A stretch of 64,000 nucleotides of DNA from Xanthomonas hortorum pv. pelargonii (GTDB lineage: Bacteria > Pseudomonadota > Gammaproteobacteria > Xanthomonadales > Xanthomonadaceae), in assembly GCF_024499015.1 (NCBI RefSeq), contig NZ_CP098604.1, positions 2,728,001 through 2,792,000 on the forward strand, read 5' to 3'. The position numbers were made by a program, and so were the translations under genes. The notes beneath the pieces were generated by a model. It did no database searches, was not told the DNA's origin, and saw nothing but the letters and a program-made list of their open reading frames with translations. Positions 26,917 to 36,592 of the stretch are shown here, piece after piece; position 1 is the first letter of the stretch; each line of letters opens with the position of its first letter.

Positions 26917-28035
26917 ATGGATCCCCGGCGTCCGTACAACGACCTGCCACCGCTGCCGCCTGCTGTGGAGCTTGAGACTCGGGGGTTGCTCAAGGCGTGT
27001 ATTGAGGCACACAAGGCATTGGCATCGCTTCGCCAAGCCACCGGACATTTGCCAAATCCGGCGGTGTTGATCAATACCATTCCCATCCTGGAAGCACAGG
27101 CGAGTTCGGAGATCGAGAACATCGTCACCACCACGGATGACCTGTTTCGCTACGCCGAGCATCAAGACGCTGCCAATCCCGCAACGCGAGAAGCCTTGCG
27201 CTATCGCACCGCGTTGCAGGAGGGCTTTGTTTCGCTGCGTACGTGCCCGCTCTCCACCCGCACCGCAGAGATCGTGTGCACTCGCATCAAGAATGCAGAC
27301 ATGCAGGTCCGGCGTGTACCTGGCACTGCATTGGCTAATCAGCAGACCGGTGACGTGATCTATACGCCCCCGGTCGGCGAGGCGGTGTTACGCGAAAAGC
27401 TGGCCAATTGGGAGCGCTTCATCCATGACGCGCCCGAGATCGACCCACTGATTCGCATGGCAGTGGCGCACTATCAATTCGAGGCCATCCATCCGTTCAC
27501 CGATGGCAATGGGCGCACTGGACGTGTGCTCAACCTATTGATGCTGGTCGAGCAGGATCTGCTGGACCAGCCTGTGCTGTACTTATCGCGTTACATCATC
27601 GAGCACAAGGCCGATTACTACCGTTTGCTGCTAGCTGTCACGCACGAAGGCGCATGGGCCGAATGGGTCGCTTACATGCTGGATGCGGTGGCCGATACCG
27701 CACGCTGGACCGGCGCCAAGATCGAAGCCATTCGGCACCTGCATGAGCATGCGTGTGAGTGGGTTCGTGCCGAGCGCCCGAAAACTTATAGCCGCGAACT
27801 GGTGGATGTGCTTTTCAGCCAGCCTTACTGTCGTATTCAAAACGTGGTGGATGCGGGCATCGCCAAGCGTGAAACTGCAGCGCGTTATCTTCGCGAACTG
27901 GTGGATATCGGCGTACTGCACGAGCAGCGCATGGGTAAAGAGAAATTGTTCCTGCATCCGGCGTATTTGCGCCTGTTGTCCGACAATACTCACGCAGCGC
28001 AACGTTATGCGTTGCCACAAAGAATTCAGCACTGA
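26917..28035 (+). CDS. Fic family protein (class II, self-inhibited) with winged-helix tail
   Basis: A 372-residue Fic enzyme, probably an AMP-transferase acting on proteins. An N-terminal Fic_N region (1-110) carries the inhibitory motif S63-S-E-I-E67-N68, which fits the (S/T)xxxE(G/N) rule for an internal antitoxin helix. The Fic core has the complete active-site motif HPFTDGNGRTGR (192-203). Residues 290-350 form a winged helix (RIQNVVDAGIAKRETAARYL), so the protein may bind DNA. It sits between oleA and oleB, where no function in olefin synthesis is known. Three half-sites lie just upstream. The targets are unknown. Confidence 0.92.
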   Translation: MDPRRPYNDLPPLPPAVELETRGLLKACIEAHKALASLRQATGHLPNPAVLINTIPILEAQASSEIENIVTTTDDLFRYAEHQDAANPATREALRYRTALQEGFVSLRTCPLSTRTAEIVCTRIKNADMQVRRVPGTALANQQTGDVIYTPPVGEAVLREKLANWERFIHDAPEIDPLIRMAVAHYQFEAIHPFTDGNGRTGRVLNLLMLVEQDLLDQPVLYLSRYIIEHKADYYRLLLAVTHEGAWAEWVAYMLDAVADTARWTGAKIEAIRHLHEHACEWVRAERPKTYSRELVDVLFSQPYCRIQNVVDAGIAKRETAARYLRELVDIGVLHEQRMGKEKLFLHPAYLRLLSDNTHAAQRYALPQRIQH

Positions 28036-28174
28036 TGCCGAGCGAGCAAGGCAGCAAACTTGCATTGACTGTCTGGCTGGAGCATGCCGACATGCGCGAA
28101 GCAGTTTCTGCACCTGTCCCAGACCACTACCTGCGTCTCTCGAACGCTCTTGAAACACATCGGATACGTTTGCC

Positions 28175-29077
28175 ATGACCTACCCCGGCTATCCCTTCAC
28201 TCCCAAGCGCCTTGAGGTGCGTCCCGGCATTGCGATGTCGTATCTGGACGAAGGTCCGCGCGATGGAGAAGTCGTCGTGATGCTGCACGGCAATCCGTCA
28301 TGGAGTTATCTGTGGCGGAACCTGGTGAGTGGCCTGTCGGATCGTTATCGCTGCATCGTGCCCGACCATATCGGCATGGGGCTGTCCGACAAGCCGGACG
28401 ATGCGCCCGACGCGCAGCCGCGTTACGACTACACGCTGCAGTCGCGCGTGGACGATCTGGACACGCTGCTGCGGCATCTGGGTATCAGCGGGCCGATCAC
28501 GTTGGCGGTGCACGATTGGGGCGGCATGATCGGCTTTGGCTGGGCGTTGTCGCATCACGCGCAGGTCAAGCGGCTGGTGATCACCAACACCGCCGCATTC
28601 CCGTTGCCGCCGGAAAAACCGATGCCGTGGCAGATTGCGATGGGCCGGCATTGGCGGCCGGGCGAGTGGTTTATCCGCACGTTCAATGCGTTTTCCTCCT
28701 GCGCTTCGTGGTTTGGCGTATCGCGGCGGATGCCGGCCGCCGTGCGTCGCGCCTACGTGGCGCCGTACAACAACTGGCGCAACCGCATCTCCACCATCCG
28801 CTTCATGCAGGACATTCCGCTGTCGCCCGCCGACCAGGCGTGGTCGCTGCTGGAACGCTCGGCGCAGGCATTGCCCTCGTTTGCGGATCGCCCGGCTTTC
28901 ATCGCGTGGGGGCTGCGCGATATCTGCTTCGACAAGCACTTTCTGGCGGGCTTCCGTCAGGCATTGCCGAATGCCGAAGTCACCGCGTTCGACGATGCCA
29001 ATCACTACGTGCTGGAAGACAAGCACGAAGTGCTGGTGCCGGCGATCCGTGCGTTTTTGGAGCGCAATCCGCTGTAA
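28175..29077 (+). CDS. oleB: OleB: beta-lactone decarboxylase (haloalkane-dehalogenase fold)
   Basis: OleB converts the cis-beta-lactone made by OleC to a cis-olefin and CO2, the last step of the pathway. The 300-residue alpha/beta-hydrolase has an oxyanion motif HGNPSWSYLWR, the nucleophile Asp114 in AVHDWGGMIG, Asp249 in WGLRD and His277 in FDDANHYV, so the triad is complete. It follows the Fic gene by 139 bases. The haloalkane-dehalogenase annotation is common for this family, but the ole context decides. Confidence 0.94.
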   Translation: MTYPGYPFTPKRLEVRPGIAMSYLDEGPRDGEVVVMLHGNPSWSYLWRNLVSGLSDRYRCIVPDHIGMGLSDKPDDAPDAQPRYDYTLQSRVDDLDTLLRHLGISGPITLAVHDWGGMIGFGWALSHHAQVKRLVITNTAAFPLPPEKPMPWQIAMGRHWRPGEWFIRTFNAFSSCASWFGVSRRMPAAVRRAYVAPYNNWRNRISTIRFMQDIPLSPADQAWSLLERSAQALPSFADRPAFIAWGLRDICFDKHFLAGFRQALPNAEVTAFDDANHYVLEDKHEVLVPAIRAFLERNPL

Positions 29078-29221
29078 GCGCCGCTGGTTACTCATGCAGG
29101 CGCAGCAGGCGCGGTGCAAGCTGCGCGCAAAAAGCGGATGGATAAGTGGAGAGAATCGGCCACCCAGTCGTTCTGTGGGTCGCTGCGAGTGGATGCCGCA
29201 CTTAATCGCAACGATCAGCCG

Positions 29222-29605
29222 TTACTGCGGCGGCAGCGGATTGCGCTGTGCGTCGTCCACACCCAGCCAATCGGTTTCGGTGAGCGCATGCAGGCCGTGC
29301 GCCAATCGCGACTTGTCGCATTGCGCACTGCGCTCACCAAACTCCAGCGAGGCCGGCACCGCGGCGCAGGAGGAGGGGCGGCGGTCGTGGATGCTGCAGC
29401 GGCTGTAGCGACCGATGTCCGCATCGAGTGCGATGCAGCGCGGCTGCGATTGCGAGGTGCCGCGCATGACGCGCTCGTGCGTGCGCAATGACTCGGTCAG
29501 CTCGATCGGCACCCTGCCGCCCAATGCGGGGTCGGCTTCGCTCCAGTGGAAACTGACGCGGAAGTAGGCGCAGCAAGCGCCGCAGGTGAGGCATGGGTGT
29601 GCCAT
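29222..29605 (-). CDS. YkgJ family cysteine-cluster protein
   Basis: A 127-residue protein with a cluster of Cys at the start (HPCLTCGACCAYFRV; Cys5, 8, 11, 12) and more in QPRC, YSRCSIHDRRPSSC. This is the pattern of the YkgJ/UPF0153 family, thought to bind a metal or Fe-S centre. ATG 29605 is the natural start just before the first Cys. It lies on the opposite strand between oleB and oleC. No link to olefin synthesis is established. Confidence 0.87.
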   Translation of the reverse strand: MAHPCLTCGACCAYFRVSFHWSEADPALGGRVPIELTESLRTHERVMRGTSQSQPRCIALDADIGRYSRCSIHDRRPSSCAAVPASLEFGERSAQCDKSRLAHGLHALTETDWLGVDDAQRNPLPPQ

Positions 29606-29922
29606 GGAATGCCGGGCCTTGCGCGGCGAAACAACGTGGAGAGCGCGGCATTCTGACCGAACCACGCCACGATACAAGTGGCACGGACGCGCGCCTGTTA
29701 GCGGTTCATCTGCGTAAGTTGGGCAAGCGGATGTACGCGATGGAGCGAGTCGCCCATTAAGCAGGGTGTGTAGCGCGAACCCTGCGCCACATCGTGAGGG
29801 CCGCATGGCGCGTCATCAGGGCAACTCGGGATAGGCGATGCCGGCGCGCTCCATCGGGCGTATGACGTTTTGAAATGACGCAAGCGGGGCGGCACCGTCG
29901 GCGCATGGGTGATAATGCGGCA
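29606..29922. other. Divergent region between the YkgJ gene and oleC
   Basis: These 317 bases should hold promoters for both divergent genes. No clear gene or strong inverted repeat was seen. An in-frame ATG at 29875 lies upstream of the chosen oleC start, but the added 16 residues look non-coding. Confidence 0.45.
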
Positions 29923-31578
29923 ATGACAACTCTTCTTTGCAATATCGCCGCCACCCTGCCGGAACTCGCGCGCGAGCGCCCCGAGCAGATCGCCATCCGC
30001 TGCCCGGGCCGTCGCGCCGCCAACGGATTTGCTGCCTACGATGTGACCTTGAGCTATGCCGAGCTGGACGCGCGCAGCGATGCGATCGCCGCCGGGCTGG
30101 CATTGCACGGCATCGGACGTGGCGCGCGCGCGGTGGTGATGGTGCGGCCGTCGCCGGAGTTCTTCCTGTTGATGTTTGCGTTGTTCAAGGCCGGTGCGGT
30201 GCCGGTACTGGTGGATCCGGGCATCGACAAGCGCGCGCTCAAGCAATGCCTGGACGAAGCGCAGCCGCAGGCATTTATCGGTATTCCGCTGGCGCAGTTG
30301 GCGCGTCGTCTGTTGCGTTGGGCGCGCTCTGCCAAGCAGATCGTCGCCGTCGGTGGCCGCTACGGCTGGGGCGGAGTGACGCTGGCGCGCGTGGAGCGCG
30401 ATGGCGCCAGCGCCGGCAGTCAATTGGCCGACACTGCGCCGGACGATGTGGCGGCTATTCTTTTCACCAGCGGCTCCACCGGCGTGCCGAAGGGTGTGGT
30501 GTATCGACACCGGCATTTCGTCGGGCAGATCGAGTTGCTGCGTAATGCATTCGACATGCAGCCCGGTGGTGTAGATCTGCCGACGTTCCCGCCGTTTGCC
30601 TTGTTCGATCCGGCATTGGGGCTGACCTCGGTGATTCCGGATATGGATCCGACCCGCCCGGCCACCGCCGATCCGCGCAAATTGCACGATGCGATCAACC
30701 GCTTCGGTGTGACGCAGTTGTTCGGCTCGCCGGCATTGATGCGCGTGCTGGCGGACTATGGCCAGCCACTGCCCAACGTGCGCCTGGCCACCTCGGCCGG
30801 TGCGCCGGTGCCGCCGGATGTGGTGGCCAAGATCCGTGCGCTGCTGCCGGCAGAGGCGCAATTCTGGACGCCGTACGGTGCCACCGAATGTCTGCCGGTG
30901 GCAGCGATCGAAGGCCGCACCCTGGATGCCACCCGCGCAGCCACCGAGGCAGGCGCCGGCACCTGCGTGGGCCACGTGGTCGCGCCCAATGAAGTGCGCA
31001 TCATCGCCATCGACGATGCGGCCATTCCCGAGTGGAGCGGCACGCGCGTGCTGGCGGTGGGCGAGGTCGGCGAGATCACCGTGGCCGGTCCCACCACCAC
31101 CGATACCTACTTCAACCGCGACGCGGCCACGCGGATCGCCAAGATCCGTGAGCGCAGCAGTGATGGCAGCGAGCGCATCGTGCATCGCATGGGCGATGTG
31201 GGGTATTTCGATGCCGAAGGGCGCTTGTGGTTCTGCGGCCGCAAGACCCATCGCGTGGAAACCGCCACTGGCCCGCTCTACACCGAGCAGGTGGAGCCGG
31301 TGTTCAACGTGCATCCGCAGGTGCGGCGCACCGCGTTGGTCGGTGTGGGCGCAGCCGGACAACAGCAGCCGGTGCTGTGCGTGGAATTGCAGCCGGGTGT
31401 CTCGGCATCGGCGTTTGCGCAAGTGGAAACCGCATTGCGCGCGCTGGGTGCGGCGCACCCGCACACTGCAGGAATCGCGCGTTTTCTGCGCCATTCCGGG
31501 TTTCCGGTTGACATCCGCCACAACGCCAAGATCGGTCGCGAAAAGCTGGCGGTCTGGGCGGCGCAGCAGTCGCACTGA
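29923..31578 (+). CDS. oleC: OleC: beta-lactone synthetase (ANL superfamily)
   Basis: OleC uses ATP to turn the beta-hydroxy acid from OleD into a beta-lactone. The 551-residue protein is an adenylate-forming enzyme with the P-loop FTSGSTGVPKG (181-191), the TPYGATE adenine-site motif, GDVGYFDAEGRLWFCGR and the C-terminal Lys in HNAKIGREKL. The start MTTLLCNIAATL (29923) matches the known OleC start as I recall it. The gene is read in the same direction as oleA, oleB and oleD. Generic acyl-CoA ligase is the main database alternative, and the context argues against it. Confidence 0.95.
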   Translation: MTTLLCNIAATLPELARERPEQIAIRCPGRRAANGFAAYDVTLSYAELDARSDAIAAGLALHGIGRGARAVVMVRPSPEFFLLMFALFKAGAVPVLVDPGIDKRALKQCLDEAQPQAFIGIPLAQLARRLLRWARSAKQIVAVGGRYGWGGVTLARVERDGASAGSQLADTAPDDVAAILFTSGSTGVPKGVVYRHRHFVGQIELLRNAFDMQPGGVDLPTFPPFALFDPALGLTSVIPDMDPTRPATADPRKLHDAINRFGVTQLFGSPALMRVLADYGQPLPNVRLATSAGAPVPPDVVAKIRALLPAEAQFWTPYGATECLPVAAIEGRTLDATRAATEAGAGTCVGHVVAPNEVRIIAIDDAAIPEWSGTRVLAVGEVGEITVAGPTTTDTYFNRDAATRIAKIRERSSDGSERIVHRMGDVGYFDAEGRLWFCGRKTHRVETATGPLYTEQVEPVFNVHPQVRRTALVGVGAAGQQQPVLCVELQPGVSASAFAQVETALRALGAAHPHTAGIARFLRHSGFPVDIRHNAKIGREKLAVWAAQQSH

Positions 31579-31586
31579 GCCCAACG

Positions 31587-33140
31587 ATGCGCGCGCGTTA
31601 TCGTCTGGATGACCTGCGCATCGATGTGGCGCGTCAGCGCGTGGAGCGCGGCGGTGTTGCGCTCGAGGTTGGCGGGCTGAGTTTTCGCCTGCTGCACTAT
31701 TTGCTGCAGCAGGGGCAGCGGGTAGTCGATTTCGACGAGTTGATCCAGAACGTGTGGGCACCAGCGCTGGTCAACGAAGAAACCGTCACCCAGCGTGTGC
31801 GCCTGTTGCGGCAGGCCTTGGGCGACGACTCGCGGCAACCGCGTTACCTGCGCTCGGTACGCGGGCAGGGTTATCAACTCTGCGTGCCGGTACAGGTCGA
31901 ACAAGCGCCGCCCGCAGACGCGCTGCGGCGACGTGGAGTCTGGATTGCTGCCTGCATTGTGGCGTTGGTCTGCATCGGCGCAGGCGTGATCTGGTGGCTG
32001 CAAACGCGTGATGCGCCACCAGCGCAAGCCGCATTGTTGCAGCGTGCCGATTACTACGCCGGCATCGGCCAGCGCGACGACAACGAACGCGCCATCGGCT
32101 TGTATCGCCAACGCCTGCAGGAAGCACCGGACGATCGACAGGCGCAACTCGGCCTCAGCCGCGCCTACAGTGCGCGCGTGTGCCAGTACGACGGCGATGC
32201 AGCGTTTGCGCTGCAGGCCTTGCGACTGGCCGATGCTGTTGTGGCCGTGCAACCGGGCCTTGCGGCGGCGGATGCCGCGCGTGGTTATGCGCTGGATTGC
32301 CAGGGCCGCAATGGCGATGCCTTGGCAGCCTACGAACAGGCACTGCAGCTGGATCCCAGTGCCGATGCGGTGCGCGGCTCGGCTGCGTATCTGTACGAGC
32401 GCCAGGGAAAATTGGTGCAGGCGCTGTCGGCCAACCTGGCGGTGCACGACCCGACGCGCGTGCGATTTTTGCCGATCCAGATCGCCAGCAATCTGAGTCT
32501 GCTCGGTTATGCGAGTGCAGCCGAGGCGCGCTACCGAAAGAATTTTCAGCTGTACCCGGACGATCCTTTCTCCAATCTGGCCTGGCCTACGTTCCTGTTC
32601 GAACATGGCCGCGCGGCCGAAGCGCAGATGGCGTTGAGCGAGGCGCAGAGCCGCGGTACCGAGTACGCAGGGCTGTCGTTGCTACAGGCCGAGCTTGCGT
32701 GGCTGCGTGGCGACAAGGCGCTTGCGCGCGCAGCGGCGCTGCGAGCGGTGCAGCTTCGACCGCAGGGCAGCTTCGCGCAGACCGTGGCGTGGACGCTGCA
32801 GGCGCAGCCGCTACCGGAAGCCGCAATGCTGCATGTGCGCGCGCAGGAATTGTTGGTCAGCGTGGAGCGTGGCGGCGATCCGTTCGATGCAGTCGATGCG
32901 ACATTACTGCTGCTGTGTGCGGATGCGCCTGACGCGGCGATGCGCGCCCTGCAGCATGCCGAAGCCGCCGGCTACCGCAACGCCGGCTATCTGCGTCAGT
33001 CGCCGCTGCTGCAACCGCTGCGCACCGTGCCGGAATTTGCTGCGTTGCTGGCACGTATCGATACCGATCTTGCTGCCCAGCGCACGCAACTGCGTGCTCG
33101 TAATCTGTTGCCGGCAGATGCGACTTCCGAGCGTGGCTGA
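31587..33140 (+). CDS. Winged-helix membrane regulator with TPR domain
   Basis: A 517-residue protein. An OmpR/PhoB-type winged helix (1-100; VTQRVRLLRQALGDD and YLRSVRGQGYQL) is followed by one membrane helix (about 117-138) and a long TPR-like domain (about 145-510) that would lie in the periplasm. It resembles CadC/ToxR-type one-component regulators, which bind DNA from the membrane. It begins 8 bases after the oleC stop, so it is probably co-transcribed with the ole genes. A role as regulator of the cluster is an inference. Confidence 0.85.
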   Translation: MRARYRLDDLRIDVARQRVERGGVALEVGGLSFRLLHYLLQQGQRVVDFDELIQNVWAPALVNEETVTQRVRLLRQALGDDSRQPRYLRSVRGQGYQLCVPVQVEQAPPADALRRRGVWIAACIVALVCIGAGVIWWLQTRDAPPAQAALLQRADYYAGIGQRDDNERAIGLYRQRLQEAPDDRQAQLGLSRAYSARVCQYDGDAAFALQALRLADAVVAVQPGLAAADAARGYALDCQGRNGDALAAYEQALQLDPSADAVRGSAAYLYERQGKLVQALSANLAVHDPTRVRFLPIQIASNLSLLGYASAAEARYRKNFQLYPDDPFSNLAWPTFLFEHGRAAEAQMALSEAQSRGTEYAGLSLLQAELAWLRGDKALARAAALRAVQLRPQGSFAQTVAWTLQAQPLPEAAMLHVRAQELLVSVERGGDPFDAVDATLLLLCADAPDAAMRALQHAEAAGYRNAGYLRQSPLLQPLRTVPEFAALLARIDTDLAAQRTQLRARNLLPADATSERG

Positions 33141-33270
33141 CACGCCGTAATAGGTAAGGTGAGTGGGCTGCACGCGTGCATCGCAGTGCATGCCTATCGC
33201 ATTCCGTATCGAACAACTGCGCGGCCGGGTTTGTGGTTTCCATCAGCACACGACCACGTTGGCAGGTGCG

Positions 33271-33367
33271 ATGTCCTCACCGCTTGCGGGACCGTGTGGC
33301 GGCATGGATGCCGCCACCGAGCCCCAGGGATGGGTTCACGGCGTGTCCTGCAAGCGGTGAGGGCATC
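33271..33367. repeat. Large hairpin repeat, copy 1
   Basis: Outer arms of about 20 bases (ATGTCCTCACCGCTTGCGGG at 33271-33290, and its near complement at 33348-33367) enclose an inner palindrome TGGCGGCATGGATGCCGCCA (33297-33316). A second copy in reverse orientation lies at 33511-33590. The whole 660-base gap 33141-33800 has no convincing gene. Confidence 0.75.
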
Positions 33368-33510
33368 GCGCCCTCGACTCGCTCGGTTTGGGAGCATCAA
33401 ACTGCGCCGAGGCGCAAGCTCTCGGTTGCCTTGAAAGGTGATCGAGCGGTGCGGATGCCTCGGGTGTAGAGCGAATGATCTGCGGCTTGGTTGCAGGGCC
33501 CTTGCCCGCC

Positions 33511-33590
33511 CACCATCGCGGGACACGCTGCAAGTACGTCCCTGTAAGCTCTTACGCGGCATCCATGCCGCGTAAGGTCCCGCGACGGTG
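33511..33590. repeat. Large hairpin repeat, copy 2 (inverted)
   Basis: Arms CACCATCGCGGGAC (33511-33524) and GTCCCGCGACGGTG (33577-33590) enclose CTTACGCGGCAT-CC-ATGCCGCGTAAG (33551-33576). Read on the minus strand it shares the words GCGGCATGGATGCCGC, CAGGGA and GCGTGTCC with copy 1 in the same order. Confidence 0.75.
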
Positions 33591-33800
33591 AGCGGCCAAG
33601 GACCAGTGGAGATGGTCGGTATGCGTGCTTGCAAGCAGTATTGCGAGCATTGCGTGCAGCGCTGCCTTCAGATGCGGTGCGGTCTGATCGGCTCCTTTCG
33701 ATCTGCAATGTCACTGCCATTCCCGACATCACTCCACGCGTCAACGCAGGCGAGTGCGGTCAACACGTTGCTGCCACCGATACAGCGTCAAAGATGTTTT

Positions 33801-35042
33801 TCAGCGCGTCTGGTTGCCCTCAGGCAGCGCCTTGAGCACGTAGTCGGTCAGCAACCGATGCGATTGCTGATGCATCTGCCGGGTGTTGTACGCGCTGCGC
33901 GTGAGCACCACCACCAACCGCTCCTCGGGCACGACGAAGACGTAGTTGCCGCCATTGCCGGACATCGCCCAGGTGTCGCGTTGCACGCCGCGCACCGGAA
34001 ACAGGAAGTGCCAGAGTTGGTAGCCATAGTCGGCATCGTCGCGTGCCTGCGCATGCACGCTGGTCATCGCGCGTATCCAGTTGGCGGCAATCACCTGGCG
34101 GCCTTGCCAACGTCCCTGTGCAAGCAGCAACTGGCCGAATTTGGCCAGGTCGCGGCTACGGTAACGGGTGCCGCCACCGCCCATTCCTACTCCTTCGGAC
34201 GACACATTCCACTGCGCCTGATCGATCCCGAGCGGCTTTTCGAGCACCTGTGCGGAGAACGCCTGCAGCCGCTGTCCGCTGGCTTTTTCCAGCACCGCAC
34301 CGAGCAGGAAGGAGCCTGCGGTGCAATACGAAAACGCGCGGCCATGCGGGCTTTGCGCGGGCCGCTGCATCCACGGCGCATAGCCACGGATCGGCAGATC
34401 CAGGGCGAACTGCGTCCAGTCCGCACTGACGTACATGCGCTCTTCGTTGCCGGCGGAGAATTCATTGTCGTCGTTGCATTCCAGCTGCGAGCTCATCGTG
34501 AGCAGGTCTTCGAGGGTGATGTCGCGCTTGCGCGGATCGGGATGCTGCCATTGGCGATCGCCGAAGTAGTCGTAGACCTTGGCTTGCGCGTTGGTGATCA
34601 ACTTGCGCTCGATCGCCGCACCGACCAGCAGCCCGGTGACGCTCTTGGTCAACGAGCGGGTGTCGTGCAAGGTCTGGCGATCGGCATCGCCCAGGTAGTG
34701 TTCGTAGACCAGTACGCCATCGCGCACGATCAGCACGCTGGTGGTGGATGGCGCCAGATCGGCAGCCAGTGCCTGTTCCATCTGCGCCAGCACGGGCAGG
34801 TTCCAGCCGCCAGCGGCAGCGCTGGCGACTGGCCAGCCGTCATCCAGCGCGGGTGGCGTGGTGGTCGCTGCAGGCACAGCCGGTGACGCGGCAGCCGATG
34901 GACCTGGTGTGGCAATGCCTGGAGTGGCGGCTTTTGCAGAGGCGGCTCTTGGAGAAGCGGCTCCTGGAGAAGCAATAGGCAGGGCGGCATGCAGCGGGAA
35001 GATGACGAGCAGGGCGGACAACAGCAGCGACAGGCGGGTCAT
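33801..35042 (-). CDS. Serine hydrolase of the class C beta-lactamase superfamily
   Basis: A 413-residue exported protein. The start at 35042 gives a signal peptide ([17 protein letters not shown]), then an Ala/Pro-rich low-complexity linker (20-65) and a beta-lactamase/esterase domain. The catalytic S130-L-T-K133 motif sits in [10 protein letters not shown], and a Tyr motif in FSYCTAGS fits the YxN position. Family members are esterases, peptidases or beta-lactamases; substrate cannot be read from the sequence. It lies antisense between the regulator gene and oleD. Confidence 0.87.
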   Translation of the reverse strand: MTRLSLLLSALLVIFPLHAALPIASPGAASPRAASAKAATPGIATPGPSAAASPAVPAATTTPPALDDGWPVASAAAGGWNLPVLAQMEQALAADLAPSTTSVLIVRDGVLVYEHYLGDADRQTLHDTRSLTKSVTGLLVGAAIERKLITNAQAKVYDYFGDRQWQHPDPRKRDITLEDLLTMSSQLECNDDNEFSAGNEERMYVSADWTQFALDLPIRGYAPWMQRPAQSPHGRAFSYCTAGSFLLGAVLEKASGQRLQAFSAQVLEKPLGIDQAQWNVSSEGVGMGGGGTRYRSRDLAKFGQLLLAQGRWQGRQVIAANWIRAMTSVHAQARDDADYGYQLWHFLFPVRGVQRDTWAMSGNGGNYVFVVPEERLVVVLTRSAYNTRQMHQQSHRLLTDYVLKALPEGNQTR

Positions 35043-35240
35043 GGTGACTCCAGCGATCCAGGGTCCGGCCATGACGCCAGCAGCGCGAATGAACTGCCTG
35101 ATGTCTCGATGAAGATTTATGAAGCTCTTTGCGATCAATGGCTTGCGCAAGCCGCAGGCGACCGGCCGCGCGCTTCGCATCGCGATAACGGTCCGGTCCG
35201 GCTATTGTGTGCGCCCTGCAGGAACAATGGATGTGGCGCA

Positions 35241-36251
35241 ATGAAGGTGCTGGTGACCGGTGGTGGTGGCTTTCTCGGCCAGGCGTTATGCCGCGGCCTG
35301 CGCGCGCGTGGGCATGAGGTGGTGAGTTTCCAGCGCGGCGATTACCCGATTCTGCAGACCTTGGGCGTGGGCCAGATCCGTGGCGACCTGGCCGACCCGC
35401 AAGCGGTGCGGCACGCCTTCGTCGGTATCGATGCGGTCTTCCACAACGCGGCCAAGGCCGGTGCATGGGGCAGCTACGACAGCTATCACCAGGCCAATGT
35501 GGTCGGTACGCAGAACGTGATCGACGCGTGTCGGGCCAATGGCGTGCCGCGTCTGATCTACACCTCCACACCCAGCGTCACCCATCGCGCCACCAATCCG
35601 GTGGAAGGTCTGGGCGCCGACGAAGTGCCCTACGGCGAAGGCCTTCGCGCAGCCTATGCAGCCACCAAGGCGATCGCCGAGCGTGCGGTGCTGGCGGCCA
35701 ACGATGCGCAGCTGGCGACGGTGGCCTTGCGTCCGCGTCTGATCTGGGGGCCGGGCGACAATCATCTGCTGCCGCGCCTGGCAGCACGTGCGCGCGCCGG
35801 GCGACTGCGCATGGTCGGCGATGGCAGCAACCTGGTGGACAGCACCTACATCGACAACGCCGCACAAGCGCACTTCGATGCGTTCGAGCACCTTGCACAC
35901 GGGGCTGCCTGCGCAGGCAAGGCGTACTTCATTTCCAATGGCGAACCGTTGCCGATGCGCGAGTTGCTCAATCGCTTGCTGGCCGCAGTGGATGCACCGG
36001 CAGTGACGCGTTCGCTGTCGTTCAAGACCGCCTACAGAATCGGTGCGGTGTGCGAGACCCTGTGGCCACTGTTGCGTCTGCCAGGCGAAGTGCCGTTGAC
36101 GCGTTTTCTGGTGGAACAATTGTGCACGCCGCATTGGTACAGCATGGAACCGGCGCGTCGCGACTTTGGTTATATACCTAGTATCAGCATCGAAGAAGGC
36201 CTACAGCGGCTGCGATCCTCATCTTCCAACGACATCGCCATCACCCGGTAA
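35241..36251 (+). CDS. oleD: OleD: 2-alkyl-3-ketoacid reductase
   Basis: OleD is an NADPH-dependent short-chain dehydrogenase that reduces the OleA product to a beta-hydroxy acid. The 336-residue protein opens [16 protein letters not shown] with the glycine-rich cofactor loop (7-13), and the catalytic pair Tyr139/Lys143 lies in [14 protein letters not shown]-epimerase-type motifs ([17 protein letters not shown]) support the extended SDR class. In the cell OleB, OleC and OleD form large assemblies. It is separated from oleC by two genes, one on the opposite strand, so it must have its own promoter in 35043-35240. Confidence 0.95.
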   Translation: MKVLVTGGGGFLGQALCRGLRARGHEVVSFQRGDYPILQTLGVGQIRGDLADPQAVRHAFVGIDAVFHNAAKAGAWGSYDSYHQANVVGTQNVIDACRANGVPRLIYTSTPSVTHRATNPVEGLGADEVPYGEGLRAAYAATKAIAERAVLAANDAQLATVALRPRLIWGPGDNHLLPRLAARARAGRLRMVGDGSNLVDSTYIDNAAQAHFDAFEHLAHGAACAGKAYFISNGEPLPMRELLNRLLAAVDAPAVTRSLSFKTAYRIGAVCETLWPLLRLPGEVPLTRFLVEQLCTPHWYSMEPARRDFGYIPSISIEEGLQRLRSSSSNDIAITR

Positions 36252-36315
36252 AGACCGCCATATCTTCAGGATACGTCTGCGCCGATTCGGCACGACAACT
36301 TCTGGAATCCTTGCC

Positions 36316-36474
36316 ATGCTGCATTACGCCATCATTTTCTTCGTCATCGCCATCATCGCCGCTGTGCTGGGCTTCAGTGGTATCGCCGGTGCGGCGACCA
36401 ACATCGCCTGGATCCTGTTTGTGGTGTTCCTGATCCTGGCAGTGATCTCGATGTTCCGTCGCGGCAAGGTTTAA
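36316..36474 (+). CDS. DUF1328 (UPF0391) small membrane protein
   Basis: A 52-residue protein with two short hydrophobic helices, [20 protein letters not shown] and [19 protein letters not shown], ending in RRGKV. This matches the UPF0391/YtjA family, which is often stress-induced. ATG 36316 is the conserved start. It lies 64 bases after oleD and is followed by a hairpin. Confidence 0.9.
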   Translation: MLHYAIIFFVIAIIAAVLGFSGIAGAATNIAWILFVVFLILAVISMFRRGKV

Positions 36475-36519
36475 CCACTTAGCCGCGATACGTCACGGCA
36501 GCGGCGCTGCCGATTGACG

Positions 36520-36559
36520 CGCAGATGGCCCGCTTCCGCAAGGAGGCGGGCCATCTGCG
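36520..36559. terminator. Hairpin between the DUF1328 and GNAT genes
   Basis: Arms CGCAGATGGCCCGC and GCGGGCCATCTGCG are perfectly complementary around a 12-base loop. No T-run follows, so termination may depend on other factors. It lies between convergent genes. Confidence 0.6.
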
Positions 36560-36592
36560 TTATGAGGGATCTACAGCTGTGTTGTGGCTGTT

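Noticed and set aside
28175..29077. OleB as a haloalkane dehalogenase
   Set aside because: The fold and triad match, but the genes oleA, oleC and oleD around it identify it as the beta-lactone decarboxylase.
29698..31761. 687-codon minus-strand frame opposite oleC
   Set aside because: Its composition is typical of a shadow frame and it covers oleC, whose motifs are intact.
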